A stretch of 64,000 nt of DNA, taken from contig NZ_RBWU01000001.1 in NCBI RefSeq assembly GCF_003634705.1, positions 310,001 through 374,000 of the forward strand. Reading direction: 5' to 3'. Every line of letters begins with the position of its first letter. Positions within the stretch are counted from its first letter, which is position 1. A program made the position numbers and the translations under genes. The notes below the pieces were generated by a model. The model ran no database searches and had not been told where the DNA came from. It was given only the letters and a program-made list of their open reading frames with translations. The stretch comes from Actinomadura pelletieri DSM 43383. GTDB lineage: Bacteria > Actinomycetota > Actinomycetes > Streptosporangiales > Streptosporangiaceae. Positions 41,084-49,129 of this stretch are shown here, one piece after another.

Positions 41084-41488
41084 TCAGGCTGCGGCCACGA
41101 CCTCGATTTCCACCAACCAGTCGCTGACGAGTGTCTGCGCGACGATCGCCGTGGTGGGAACAATGCGACCGCCCAGCGCCTTCGTCCGGGCCGCCGCGTT
41201 CGCATCGGCGTAGGCGGGGTCGCGTAGATAGCTGGTGAGCCGGACGATGTTGTTCACGGTCATTCCGGCCGAGGCGAGAATCGTCCGGAGGTTGTTCCAG
41301 ATGAGGTCGAGCTGTTCGTCGAGGGTGGCTCCGGGTGTTCCGGCCGGGTCGAGTCCCATCGTTCCGGAGACGAAGAGCAGGCGTTGCGCGCCGCGGACCT
41401 CCATGGCGTGCACATAGTCGTCCGTGCTGGCGTAGACGCCGTCGGTCGGGTCATGTGGCACGGTCTCGAAGCTCGAATTCTCGGTCAT
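41084..41488 (-). CDS. RidA/YjgF-family protein
   Basis: 134 residues. Family blocks include RLLFVSGTMGLDPAG, LDEQLDLIWNNLRTILASAGMTVNNIVRLTSYLRD, ALGGRIVPTTAIVAQTLVSDWLVEIEVVAA. The usual Arg of the RidA active site (in PxRx or PARS context) is not present at the expected place (IVPTTAIVAQ), so it is probably a Rid subfamily member other than the imine deaminase RidA. It is a single gene with no operon partners. Confidence 0.87.
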   Translation of the reverse strand: MTENSSFETVPHDPTDGVYASTDDYVHAMEVRGAQRLLFVSGTMGLDPAGTPGATLDEQLDLIWNNLRTILASAGMTVNNIVRLTSYLRDPAYADANAAARTKALGGRIVPTTAIVAQTLVSDWLVEIEVVAAA

Positions 41489-41824
41489 ACGGCCAGATCA
41501 TGCCGCTTCTGATCATTTGGCCACAAGCGAGATCTCGCGAGGTCCGGCCGCCCGAGGTCCGCCCGGGTGGCCCAGGGGCGTTCCCGGACGGATTTCGCGG
41601 TGGTTACGACGCCGCTACAGGCAGCGCTTCCGCTTGCGGAGGAAGGTCGTCTGGGCCTCGTCGCCGGAGTTCAGCGAGATGGAGCTGGTTCCCGTGAGGT
41701 CCTTCAGCCCCGTCCATTCGCATTCCGTGGCGATGGTGAAGTCCCGCTCCTCGCCGCACGTCTCGTTACTGTGGGTGGAATAGCCGTTCCATCTCAGTTG
41801 CCAGAATCACCGGCCGCGCGGTCG
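41489..41824. other. Intergenic region with a gene remnant
   Basis: About 335 bp between two minus-strand genes. The part 41615-41781 encodes a decayed C-terminus of a secreted protein; the part near RidA has no visible content besides the palindromic TGATCA region at 41490-41520. Confidence 0.4.
41615..41781 (-). pseudogene. C-terminal remnant of a small secreted Cys-containing protein
   Basis: The minus strand reads NETCGEERDFTIATECEWTG and TSSISLNSGDEAQTTFLRKR ending KRCL before TAG at 41615, with no start codon. The end resembles the DUF4360 C-terminus (TSFISMDTFDGS...VRKRC), so it may be a third, decayed member of that family. Similarity is short and the call is tentative. Confidence 0.35.
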
Positions 41825-42262
41825 CTAGCGCGGCTCGATGGGACGGCCGGTCGAGCGGCTGCGGCCGCGCAGTTCCGCGACGACGAGTGGCGTTTCTCCG
41901 GACGTCCGGGTGACGGTCACGTCGTAAAGGCCACTGCGGCCGCGTCGCGCACGCATCGACGCGACCGCGACGAGCGTGTCGCCCTGGTGGACCGGCTCTA
42001 GGAAAGTGATGTCGAATCCCGCCGCCACGGTCACTTCACCGTGGGAGTTGCAGGCGAGGGCGAACGCCGAGTCGGCCAGGCTCGTCACCAGACCGCCGTG
42101 GCAGATGCCCCAGCCGTTGATCATGTCGGAGCGGATGTCCATGGTGACCGTCGCCGTGCCCGGTCCGACTTGGACGATCCGCATGCCGAGCGAACGGCTC
42201 GCGGCGTCGTCCGCCCACATCCGTTCGGCGCTGCGCCGCGCGATCTCTTCGGGCGTCACCAT
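41825..42262 (-). CDS. PaaI-family hotdog-fold thioesterase
   Basis: 145 residues. The hotdog core is NGWGICHGGLVTSLADSAFALACNSHG, with VAAGFDITFLEPVHQGDTLVAVASM and GLYDVTVTRTSGETPLVVAELRGRS after it. HGG and the following Asp (LADSAF) are catalytic in PaaI thioesterases acting on phenylacetyl-CoA-type esters. No other paa genes are present, so its role could be general acyl-CoA hydrolysis. A doubtful upstream frame overlaps its start by 7 bp. Confidence 0.88.
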   Translation of the reverse strand: MVTPEEIARRSAERMWADDAASRSLGMRIVQVGPGTATVTMDIRSDMINGWGICHGGLVTSLADSAFALACNSHGEVTVAAGFDITFLEPVHQGDTLVAVASMRARRGRSGLYDVTVTRTSGETPLVVAELRGRSRSTGRPIEPR

Positions 42263-42633
42263 CGGTCGTTTCCGCGGTCCAGGCGCTGGACGGGCGGGTA
42301 CCGAAGGCCGGGCATCGTCGCCGAGTCGTGGACCTCGGCGGATGTGCCGCGCTCGTCGAGCGCACGCGTCGCCTTCAAGGTGAGCGCCGTACCGGGGCGG
42401 AGGAGAGTCCCCGGTCGTGCCGGGCCTTGCGGGCCCGCGCGCCTCCCACTGACCGGACGGGACGGGTCGACCAGTTGCGCCGGTTCATCACCGGGGAGCG
42501 GAAAACGGCGAGTCATACGTCCGCCTCTCAGAGCACTTATGTCCGTCTCATCGTCGCTGCCGAGGTCATCTGTGGTCCAGGGGGGCGGCAAGTTCAGGAA
42601 GATGTCCGGGGTCGGCGGGACATCGACTGCCAT
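42256..42633 (-). CDS. Uncertain frame upstream of the PaaI-type gene
   Basis: 125 codons (VDVPPTPDIFLNLPPPW... to LRYPPVQRLDRGNDRW). The C-terminal 50 residues look protein-like, and its stop overlaps the PaaI-type start by 7 bp, which would suit coupling. The N-terminal half is low-complexity. I do not recognise a family; it may be the end of a decayed gene. Treat with caution. Confidence 0.25.
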   Translation of the reverse strand: MAVDVPPTPDIFLNLPPPWTTDDLGSDDETDISALRGGRMTRRFPLPGDEPAQLVDPSRPVSGRRAGPQGPARPGTLLRPGTALTLKATRALDERGTSAEVHDSATMPGLRYPPVQRLDRGNDRW

Positions 42634-42755
42634 TCGTCCAGCCGAAAGCGCGGCTGGTCGGGAGCGTAGGACGAGTGGCCGAGTCGTTCACGTGGGGCGA
42701 CGCGGCGGTGCCGCCCGGATTCCGGATCCGGGCGGCACGGCCTTCTTACAGCCGG
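42634..42755. other. Short intergenic stretch after the MFS gene
   Basis: Contains an imperfect inverted repeat near 42705-42745 (GTGCCGCCCGGATTCCG with CGGATCCGGGCGGCAC) just downstream of the MFS stop at 42756, a likely terminator for that gene. Confidence 0.5.
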
Positions 42756-44183
42756 TCATGCCTGGATCTTCTCCTTGGCGGGCTCTTCCGTCCCACCCTG
42801 GACGGCGGGAGTCCGCAGCGTGAGGAGGGCGAGCGCGGCGCCTGCCAGGGCGACGACGGCGGCGCCGATGAAGGCGGCCTGGAAGCCGTCGGTCAGGCTG
42901 GGCAGGTCTCCGAGTTCGTCGGCACCCCGCGAGGTGGCGATGGCGGTCATCACGGCCAGCCCGATCGCCGAGCCGACCTGGTAGGTGGTGTTGACGATCC
43001 CGGACGCCAGACCGCCCCGCTCGGGCGACACCCCGCTGATCGCCGCGATGGTGGCGGGGATGAACACCAGCGACATGCCGACCGCGGAGATCAGCGACCC
43101 CGGCAGCACGTCGGTGACGAAGCTTCCGCGCGCGTCGATCGTGGACAGGACCGCCAGGCCGCCCGCGAGGACGACGAGTCCGGTGACGATGAGCGGCTTG
43201 GTGCCGAACCGGGCGATGAGCCGTCCGGTGACCGCGACCATCAGCACCATCATCAGCGCCGTCATCGGCAGCAACGCCGCTCCGCTCGGGAAGGCCCCGT
43301 ACCCGAGGACCTGCTGGAGGTAGAGGTTGAGGAAGTACCACATCGGGATCCACGCGGCGCCCAGCAGCGTCATCGCGACGTTCGCGCCCGCGAGGTTCGG
43401 AGTGCGCCACACCGACAGCGGCATCAGCGGGTTACGGGAGACGCGCTGCAGCCCGGTGAACAGGGCCAGCAGCAGGACGGCGCCGCCGAGTTGGACGACG
43501 GTCGCCGGACTGTCCCAGCCCCGCTCGGGTGCCTGGACGATCGCGTAGACCGCCAGCGCGAGCCCGGCCGTGACCGCGAGGGCGCCGAGCACGTCCAGTC
43601 CGGTGCGGCGTCCGGGCACGTTCGGGAGGACCGCCGGAACCGCCGCCAGGGTCAGCAGGCCGATGGGAATGTAGATGATGAACACCCAGGGCCAGCTCAG
43701 CCATTCGGTGATGACGCCGCCGAGGAAGACGCCCGCTGTCCCGCCCGCCGGTGCCGCCGCGCCATAGAACGCCATCGCCTTGGCCAGTTCCTTCGGCCGC
43801 GCCGAGAACAGCACCATCAGCAGGGTCAGCGCCGACGGTGCGATCAGTGCCGAGCCGATGCCCTGGACGGCCCGTCCGACGATCTCGGTTTCGGCGCCGG
43901 TGGCGGCGGCCGCGACGACCGAACCGCCGATGAGGACGAGCCATCCGGCCGCGAAGACGCGTCGGGCGCCGAGCAGGTCGGAGAGCTTGCCACCGAGCAG
44001 CAGCAGTCCACCGAGGGCGACGACATAGGCGTTGAACACCCACTGCAGCCCGCTCTGGCTGAAGCCGAGTTCGCGCTGCATGTCGGGGAGCGCGACCCCG
44101 ATGATCGAGGTGTCCATGATGACCATGAACTGCGCGGTGGCGAGCACGGCGAGTGCCCACCAGCGCCTCGGGTCTGCGGACAT
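42756..44183 (-). CDS. MFS drug-exporter of the DHA2 (14-TM, EmrB/QacA) family
   Basis: 475 residues from the ATG at 44183 (AGGAAGGG 9 nt before); the longer frame to 44345 runs through the operator sites. Motif A-type and C-type segments are visible: ATAQFMVIMDTSIIGVALPDMQRELGFSQSGLQWVFNAYVVALGGLLLLGGKLSDLLGARRVF, GIGSALIAPSALTLL, FLGGVITEWLSWPWVFIIYIPIG. About 14 membrane segments occur, ending in a charged tail (EEPAKEKIQ). It probably exports drugs or other small molecules using the proton gradient. Two CsoR-like operators precede it. Confidence 0.9.
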   Translation of the reverse strand: MSADPRRWWALAVLATAQFMVIMDTSIIGVALPDMQRELGFSQSGLQWVFNAYVVALGGLLLLGGKLSDLLGARRVFAAGWLVLIGGSVVAAAATGAETEIVGRAVQGIGSALIAPSALTLLMVLFSARPKELAKAMAFYGAAAPAGGTAGVFLGGVITEWLSWPWVFIIYIPIGLLTLAAVPAVLPNVPGRRTGLDVLGALAVTAGLALAVYAIVQAPERGWDSPATVVQLGGAVLLLALFTGLQRVSRNPLMPLSVWRTPNLAGANVAMTLLGAAWIPMWYFLNLYLQQVLGYGAFPSGAALLPMTALMMVLMVAVTGRLIARFGTKPLIVTGLVVLAGGLAVLSTIDARGSFVTDVLPGSLISAVGMSLVFIPATIAAISGVSPERGGLASGIVNTTYQVGSAIGLAVMTAIATSRGADELGDLPSLTDGFQAAFIGAAVVALAGAALALLTLRTPAVQGGTEEPAKEKIQA

Positions 44184-44206
44184 GACGGTCCACCCTTCCT
44201 GAGAGG

Positions 44207-44253
44207 TACCCCACAGGGGTATAGCGAGGACGATAACATACCCCCCAGGGGTA
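44207..44253 (-). promoter_or_regulatory. Two CsoR/CstR-like operators
   Basis: TACCCCACAGGGGTA (44207-44221) and TACCCCCCAGGGGTA (44239-44253) share perfect TACCCC/GGGGTA arms around a 3-bp centre and lie 32 bp apart, about three helical turns, 24 bp upstream of the MFS start. These G/C-tract palindromes match DUF156 (CsoR, RcnR, CstR) sites. No DUF156 regulator is encoded in the window. Confidence 0.7.
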
Positions 44254-44353
44254 GGAATTCCAGGATTGAGGGATGAGATTTCAGAGATGTCGGGCTTGGC
44301 CTTGTCGTCCGGCGGACGGTGTCGTGTCGTACCCGGCTGGTACATCTACCGGT

Positions 44354-44689
44354 ATGCATGTCGAGGAGTTCCTGCAGGTCGTACTAGGTCTGCCAGAGGT
44401 GACCGAACGGGAGTCGTTCGGGGACTACATCGGCTTCCGGGTGCGCGACAAGGGGTTCTGCTACCTGAACGAGGGCGAAGGGACCGTCATGCTGAGGGCG
44501 ACCCGCGAGGAGCAGGCCGCCCTCATCGCCGAAGACCCCGGCACCTTCGCCCCGTCCTGGGCCGGAGGCCGCTTCGCCTGGGTGGCCGTCAAGCTGGCGA
44601 ACGTCGAGCCGGACGAACTGACCGAGCTGGTCACCGAAGCCTGGCGCCTCTCAGCCCCCAAACGCCTCGCCGCCACCCTCGGCCTTTGA
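44354..44689 (+). CDS. MmcQ/YjbR-family protein
   Basis: 111 residues from the ATG at 44354. HVEEFLQVVLGLPEVTERESFGDYIGFRVRDKGFCYLNEGEGTVMLRATREEQAALIAEDPGTFAPSWAGGRFAWVAVKLANVEPDELTELVTEAWRLSAPKRL-type arrangement (shown by blocks PEVTERESFG, FAWVAVKL and EAWRLSAPKRL) matches the CyaY-like MmcQ/YjbR fold. No ribosome site is visible, so translation may be leaderless. The molecular function of the family is unclear, possibly DNA-binding. Confidence 0.82.
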   Translation: MHVEEFLQVVLGLPEVTERESFGDYIGFRVRDKGFCYLNEGEGTVMLRATREEQAALIAEDPGTFAPSWAGGRFAWVAVKLANVEPDELTELVTEAWRLSAPKRLAATLGL

Positions 44690-45390
44690 CCGTCCCGCGT
44701 TCCGGCCCCGTCGGCGGGTGTCGCAGAGGGGGCGTCCGTCGTAGGGGAGCCGGGGACGATGGGATCTGTCCGGTGACGAGGCCTTCGACCTGGCGGTCGA
44801 GTTCGGCGAGGTGTTCGATGATGCGGCCGGCACCGAGGAGTTCGGCGATGCGCGTCCAGGACCAGGCCCGTCCACACCCGCCCGAGCAACACCCATCTCC
44901 CCCACGCGGCCGTCATGGACGGGTGATCGTCACCGCCGGTGCGCCACTCCCGGGAGCACGCTGGCGAAGGTGTCGGCGGTCGGCACAATGCGGGAGTGCC
45001 CCGGCATGCCCCGCACCACCTTCCACCCCCCGACCACCTCATTGACCAGGCGCGGGTTGTCGGCTTCCTCGTGCTGGACGATCGGGATCGACCTCATCGA
45101 GTCCCAGAACCCGGTCGGTGAACGCACGAACGGAGCGGCGAACCGCCAGGGGCCATGCACCTGTGCTTCAAGGTCGACGACTTGGACGGGGTTTACCAGC
45201 GCATGAAGGAGGCCGGTTACGACTTCCTCGGGGACGACTACACCCTCGCCGAGGGCGAGGTCACCCCCGACGCGGCACTCGGCACCCGGGTCGCCTACTT
45301 CAACGACCCGGACGGCACCAGCCTGGAGATCATCCAACCCAAGGGCGGCTTCCCCCACAGGCCCGCCGCATAACGAAGCGATTGATCGCT
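44690..45390. other. Mosaic of decayed gene pieces
   Basis: Minus strand 44780-44890 encodes a WSWTRIAELLGAGRIIEHL-like fragment. Minus strand 44930-45060 encodes a C-terminus-like GGWKVVRGMPGHSRIVPTAD piece without start. Plus strand 45045-45373 is a frameshifted VOC gene. Frames switch repeatedly, which indicates an old deletion and decay zone. Confidence 0.45.
45045..45373 (+). pseudogene. Frameshifted VOC/glyoxalase-family gene
   Basis: Three frames together give one VOC protein: VVGFLVLDD, then IDLIESQNPVGERTNGAANRQG, then MHLCFKVDDLDGVYQRMKEA...LGDDYTLAEGEVTPDAALG and VAYFNDPDGTSLEIIQPKGGF. The last shift is one missing G in a GGGG run near 45150. Only the last 72 codons (45155-45373) form an open frame, which may be called as a gene by automatic tools. 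The metal ligands of the second module (His and Glu) remain. It is not functional as a whole. Confidence 0.65.
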
Positions 45391-46242
45391 TTAGCCTGCC
45401 GCGAGTCTGCTTTCGATCCAGTTGACGCCGAAGCTCACGACGTCGGCCGCCTCGAACAGGTGGCTGGTCGCGGCGCCGACCTGTCCTTGGCGTCCGTGCC
45501 CGGCGGCGAGCATGTCGCGGGCGATGGCCGCAAAGGGATCCTGATCCTTGGGCACGACCGGGGTGTAGTCGAAGGCGCCGTTCTCGGAGTCGATGTCGTG
45601 GAAGCGTCGCCAGACGCGCTCGCCGTCCACGGTGATCGGCTGTTCGTAGTCGACGAACCGCTTTCCCGGCGCTTCGGCGAGGGCCTCCGCGTGATGCAGA
45701 AGTGTCAGGGTGTCGAGCGGTGCGCCCAGCATCAGCACCCGGCCGCCCTCGGCGGTCAGGCGGGCCAGCGGACTGTCGGGGCCGTGCGGGTCGTCCCATG
45801 GGTGATCGTCCATGAGGAGGTGGGCTGCCGGGCCGAGTGCGGCGAAGCTGACGTCGGGGTGACGACTGCGTACCGCACCCGGCCAGCGGCGCAGGGCCTC
45901 GGGCAACCGGCCGTTGTTGTGGTCGGCCTCGCTGAGCAGCGGGTCGTAGGCGGGGTGCTCGGCACGCACGGCGGCCTGCCACTCCTCCGGCCAGTCGATG
46001 AAGTCGTAGGGCGGAGCGTCGTTCCACCCACAGGTGACCATCAACGTTCCCCGCGCGCCGACCGCGTCCCGCAGCGCGTAAATGATCGTCTGGGGCCCAC
46101 CGGCGACGTACCCCAGCGCCGACATCGCGGTGTGAAACATGACGATGTCGCCCTCGGCCACCCCCAACTCACCCAGATCGCGGACGAGCCTGCTACGAGT
46201 GACCGGACCATCGGAGCGCTTGAGAAGGTCGAGCTCATCCAT
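45391..46242 (-). CDS. AAC(3)-family aminoglycoside N-acetyltransferase
   Basis: 283 residues from the ATG at 46242 (the frame extends two codons to a TTG). Family blocks: RLVRDLGELGVAEGDIVMFHTAMSALGYVAGGPQTIIYALRDAVGARGTLMV, SEADHNNGRLPEALRRWPGAVRSRHPDVSFAALGP, GRVLMLGAPLDTLTLLHHAEALAEAPGKR. Enzymes of this family use acetyl-CoA to modify the 3-amino group of deoxystreptamine antibiotics; in soil actinomycetes many homologues act on unknown amines. No aminoglycoside biosynthesis genes are nearby. Leaderless start is possible because no ribosome site is seen. Confidence 0.88.
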   Translation of the reverse strand: MDELDLLKRSDGPVTRSRLVRDLGELGVAEGDIVMFHTAMSALGYVAGGPQTIIYALRDAVGARGTLMVTCGWNDAPPYDFIDWPEEWQAAVRAEHPAYDPLLSEADHNNGRLPEALRRWPGAVRSRHPDVSFAALGPAAHLLMDDHPWDDPHGPDSPLARLTAEGGRVLMLGAPLDTLTLLHHAEALAEAPGKRFVDYEQPITVDGERVWRRFHDIDSENGAFDYTPVVPKDQDPFAAIARDMLAAGHGRQGQVGAATSHLFEAADVVSFGVNWIESRLAAG

Positions 46243-46447
46243 GGTCAAACGCTACGCACAGCCCGACGCCCGGCCAACTCCGGCGGCGCGAACTCACTCG
46301 TCGCGCCACCCCCGAGATCCGGGACTTCTTCACCACCCGGGCCTGGGTCGGAGTCCTACCTACACCACCCGGCCTAGCCACACCTAACCGCCATGGCCGC
46401 GATGCACAACCAGCCACCCCAAGTCCGCGAAGGCAGTAGAACCCGCA

Positions 46448-46672
46448 TCAGAGGTCGTACACGCCCCGCTTGATCTCCGACAGCATCGCGGCCCACACGT
46501 CCGGCCCCAATGCCAGGACGCCACCTGCCGGATTCTTGGAGTCCCGCACCACCTTCGACGCCCCCGACCGCGCTACTTCGACACAATCACCGCCCGTACT
46601 ACCGCTGCGGGAACTCTTGCGCCACGCTCCGTCAAAGTGACCCTTCTAGCGTGGGAACCCAAACCCGATCAC
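46448..46672 (-). pseudogene. DUF397 copy A, in-frame amber stop
   Basis: From a GTG at 46672 the frame aligns codon for codon with copy D (both 225 bp) but has TAG in place of the ninth codon (Glu). After the stop it reads DGAWRKSSRSGSTGGDCVEV, VVRDSKNPAGG and AAMLSEIKRGVYDL, the normal DUF397 core. It is the last member of the tandem array and is broken by a nonsense mutation. Confidence 0.75.
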
Positions 46673-46691
46673 GACCTGCTCCTTTGGTCGT

Positions 46692-46915
46692 TAGAGGTCG
46701 TACGCGCCGTGCTTGATCTCCGCCACCAGCATCGCCCAGGCGTCCCGCTCCAGTGTCAGAACGTCACCTCCCGGGTTCTTGGAGTCCCGCAGAGCCGTTC
46801 CCGAGCTTGTTCGTGCTGCTTCGACGCAATCCGATTGGGTCGGCTGACTGTACGAACTCTTGCGCCACGCTCCGTTGAAGTGATCGTTTCGCGCGCGGCT
46901 TCAGATTGGATCACT
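46692..46915 (-). pseudogene. DUF397 copy B, frameshifted
   Basis: A GTG at 46915 opens VIQSEAARET, matching the start of copy D (VHFEVAREN), then one base is missing within the next ten codons. The rest continues in another frame as GAWRKSSYSQPTQSDCVEAA, LRDSKNPGGD and AEIKHGAYDL. The length is 224 bp against 225 bp of copy D, confirming the one-base deletion. Confidence 0.75.
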
Positions 46916-46997
46916 GTCTGCTCCCTTGGTCATTGTCGAGCAAGATCACGTTACGTGCGGCACCTCGGGCGTCCGCCGGTACACAGCACGGCTGAGA

Positions 46998-47198
46998 TCA
47001 GAGGTCGTAAGTACCTTGCTTGGTCTCCGACAGCATCGCGGCCCACGCGTCCGGGCTCAGCGTCAAGACGTCGCCTTCCGGGTTCTTGGAGTCCCGCACG
47101 GCATTCGCATCACCAAGTGACGCTACTTCCACGCATTCCCCGCCCGAACTGCCGCTGTAAGAGCTGGTGCGCCACACTCCAGCACTGAACTGGGCCAT
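46998..47198 (-). CDS. DUF397 domain protein, copy C
   Basis: 66 residues. AGVWRTSSYSGSSGGECVEVASL, AVRDSKNPEGD and DAWAAMLSETKQGTYDL give the complete DUF397 pattern. Proteins of this type are small partners of XRE-DUF5753 regulators in morphogenesis and antibiotic control of actinomycetes. The regulator here is encoded at 48071. The gene stands 93 bp after copy D on the same strand. Confidence 0.85.
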   Translation of the reverse strand: MAQFSAGVWRTSSYSGSSGGECVEVASLGDANAVRDSKNPEGDVLTLSPDAWAAMLSETKQGTYDL

Positions 47199-47290
47199 GT
47201 AGCCACTCCATGTCTCCTCGATCAAGACAAAGCCACATGCCGCAGTCTGACGGAAGATGCGGCATGTGGCCACCCGGCAGCAGCCAACAA

Positions 47291-47515
47291 TCAGAGGTCG
47301 TGCGCGCCCTGCTTGATCTCCGTCACCAACGCCGCCCAGGCGTCCCGCCTGAGATTCAGGACGTCGCCTTCCGGGTTCTTGGAGTCTCGCACCGCCTTCG
47401 CGCCGTGATCGGCGGCAACCTCCACGCAGTCACCACCCGTGCTGCCGCTGTAGGAACTCTTGCGCCACGCTCGGTCAAGCTGATCATTCTCCCGTGCGAC
47501 TTCAAAGTGGACCAT
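47291..47515 (-). CDS. DUF397 domain protein, copy D
   Basis: 74 residues, start ATG at 47515. The N-terminus VHFEVARENDQLDR is followed by AWRKSSYSGSTGGDCVEVAA, AVRDSKNPEGDVLNL and TEIKQGAHDL. This copy is the intact reference for the pseudogenes A and B, which share its upstream sequence and start. Confidence 0.87.
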   Translation of the reverse strand: MVHFEVARENDQLDRAWRKSSYSGSTGGDCVEVAADHGAKAVRDSKNPEGDVLNLRRDAWAALVTEIKQGAHDL

Positions 47516-47594
47516 GGTCGCTCCTAGGTCATTGCCGAGCAAGATCACACCACGTGCGCGCCTCGGGCGTCCGCAAGCACACAGCACGACGGAA

Positions 47595-47798
47595 TCAGAG
47601 GTCGTGCGCGTCGAGCTTGATCTCCGACAGCAACGTGGCGCACGCGCTCGGGCTCAGTGCCAGGACGCCGCCCTCCGGGTTCTTGGAGTCTCGAACGAGG
47701 CACCGAGATCCGAGGGAACCCGCTTCCACACAACCGTTACCGCCTTCGCTGTAGCTGCTCTTGCGAAAGGCAACGCGATTAAGATCAATACCGATCAT
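47595..47798 (-). CDS. DUF397 domain protein, copy E
   Basis: 67 residues: IGIDLNRVAFRKSSYSEGGNGCVEAGSLGS, LVRDSKNPEGGVLALSPSA and SEIKLDAHDL. Slightly divergent from C and D (F instead of W before RKSSYS). It lies in tandem, 79 bp after copy D on the upstream side and 51 bp from copy F. Confidence 0.85.
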   Translation of the reverse strand: MIGIDLNRVAFRKSSYSEGGNGCVEAGSLGSRCLVRDSKNPEGGVLALSPSACATLLSEIKLDAHDL

Positions 47799-47849
47799 CT
47801 ACTGCTCCTTCGCCTCCTGAGCGGTGCCGGGTGCACAGTACGGCTGGGG

Positions 47850-48053
47850 TCAGAGGTCGTACGCGCCTTGCTTGATCTGTGTCAGCATCGCTGCCCACAC
47901 GGCCTGCTCTAGGACTAGAACGTCACCCTGAGGGTCCTTGGAGTCCCGAATCAAGTGACGCGAGTCGCGGACGCAGGTCTCTACGCAACCATTCGCGCCC
48001 TCACTGTGCCTGCTCTTGCGGAAGACGGATCGATCAAGCTTGAAGGTAGGCAT
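47850..48053 (-). CDS. DUF397 domain protein, copy F
   Basis: 67 residues from the ATG at 48053: PTFKLDRSVFRKSRHSEGANGCVETCVRDS, LIRDSKDPQGDVLVLEQAV and TQIKQGAYDL. It is the first and most divergent copy (RHS for SYS, DPQ for NPE) and lies 17 bp after the XRE-DUF5753 gene, so it is the most likely cognate partner of that regulator. Confidence 0.86.
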   Translation of the reverse strand: MPTFKLDRSVFRKSRHSEGANGCVETCVRDSRHLIRDSKDPQGDVLVLEQAVWAAMLTQIKQGAYDL

Positions 48054-48070
48054 TATGTCCCTCCATGTGC

Positions 48071-48928
48071 TCATTGTCGCACTAGCTTCTTGAGCATAGC
48101 CAATGAGTCCTCGGGGCTCATAGCCGTCGCCGCCATCTGCTCGAACGCCAGTGAGTAGGTATGCACCTCCTTCTCGTCCTCGACGTAGAGGGCACTCGTC
48201 ATGTTCTCGACGTAGGCAACATTCGGGGTGAAACGTTGAGGAAACCCGAGCACCGCGAAGCTGCCCACGACGCCAGGGTGACCCCCAGCGGCCAGGGGCA
48301 TGATCTGAAACAGCACATTCGGTTGCTCAGTCAACTCGATGATGCGCCGGTACTGGTCCCGCATCACCTCCGGGTCTCTGATGACACGCCGGAGCCCCGT
48401 CTCGTCCAAGATCGTCCATAGCCGGGTCGGCTCGTCACGTTCCAGCCATGCCTTTTGTCGTGCCATGCGGGCCGTGACGCGGCGTTCGACTTCTGAGGCG
48501 GGAGAAAACCGCATCAAGATCGACTTGGCCACATGGTGGGTGTAGTCCTCGGTCTGCATCAGACCGTGAACGAGACCCATCGTGTAGGAGTTGAGCCACT
48601 CGGCTTCAGCCTCCAACCCCATGTACGTGGTGTAGTCCGCAGGCAGGCTGCTCTCATAGACGTCCCACCAACCGCGTTGCCGCGCTGTACGGGCAAAACG
48701 GACAAGAGCGTCGAAGCGCGGTCCGCTTACGCCATACAAGCGCAGCATTAGCTGAACCTCTGCAGCAGTGACTCTGCGGATCGCGTTCTCGATCCGGGAC
48801 AGCTTGGTCTTGCTCCAACCAAGCTGTTCAGCGGCCTCTTCGAGATTAAGCGCCGTGGTCGATTCCCGGAGCCTGCGCATTTCGCTGGCGAGGCGGCGCT
48901 CACGAACGGTCGGCGGTCTGGCTGGCAT
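48071..48928 (-). CDS. XRE-family regulator with DUF5753 domain
   Basis: 285 residues from the ATG at 48928, preceded by AGGA at 9 nt. The HTH is near residues 10-65 (RRLASEMRRLRESTTALNLEEAAEQLGWSKTKLSRIENAIRRVTAAEV). The DUF5753 sensor region follows: WWDVYESSLPADYTTYMGLEAEAEWLNSYTMGLVHGLMQTEDY, EPTRLWTILDETGLRRVI, LFQIMPLAAGGHPG, VAYVENMTSALYVED. Such regulators pair with DUF397 proteins (WhiJ-like systems). It is transcribed into the DUF397 array. Confidence 0.92.
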   Translation of the reverse strand: MPARPPTVRERRLASEMRRLRESTTALNLEEAAEQLGWSKTKLSRIENAIRRVTAAEVQLMLRLYGVSGPRFDALVRFARTARQRGWWDVYESSLPADYTTYMGLEAEAEWLNSYTMGLVHGLMQTEDYTHHVAKSILMRFSPASEVERRVTARMARQKAWLERDEPTRLWTILDETGLRRVIRDPEVMRDQYRRIIELTEQPNVLFQIMPLAAGGHPGVVGSFAVLGFPQRFTPNVAYVENMTSALYVEDEKEVHTYSLAFEQMAATAMSPEDSLAMLKKLVRQ

Positions 48929-49129
48929 GTAATCGATCCTGCCCGCTGAGTAGTCGACTCTCAAGTCGTTTGAAGAAGCTCCTCAAGTTGATCTTTAGTT
49001 TCTTCCCTAAAACAGTTGCGGCCCCTACTCGAGGAACACATCATGTGACCCAACGCACATGACAGAGAGTGTCAGAAATGTCGCTTTCTGTATCGATCAC
49101 GACGAAACGTCGTGAGGGAAGGGGCTTCG

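Noticed and set aside
42675-44276. 533-codon plus-strand frame opposite the MFS gene
   Set aside because: Antisense shadow of the MFS gene that also spans the operator sites.
45155-45373. Short open frame as a complete VOC gene
   Set aside because: The N-terminal module lies upstream in other frames, so this is the tail of a frameshifted gene.
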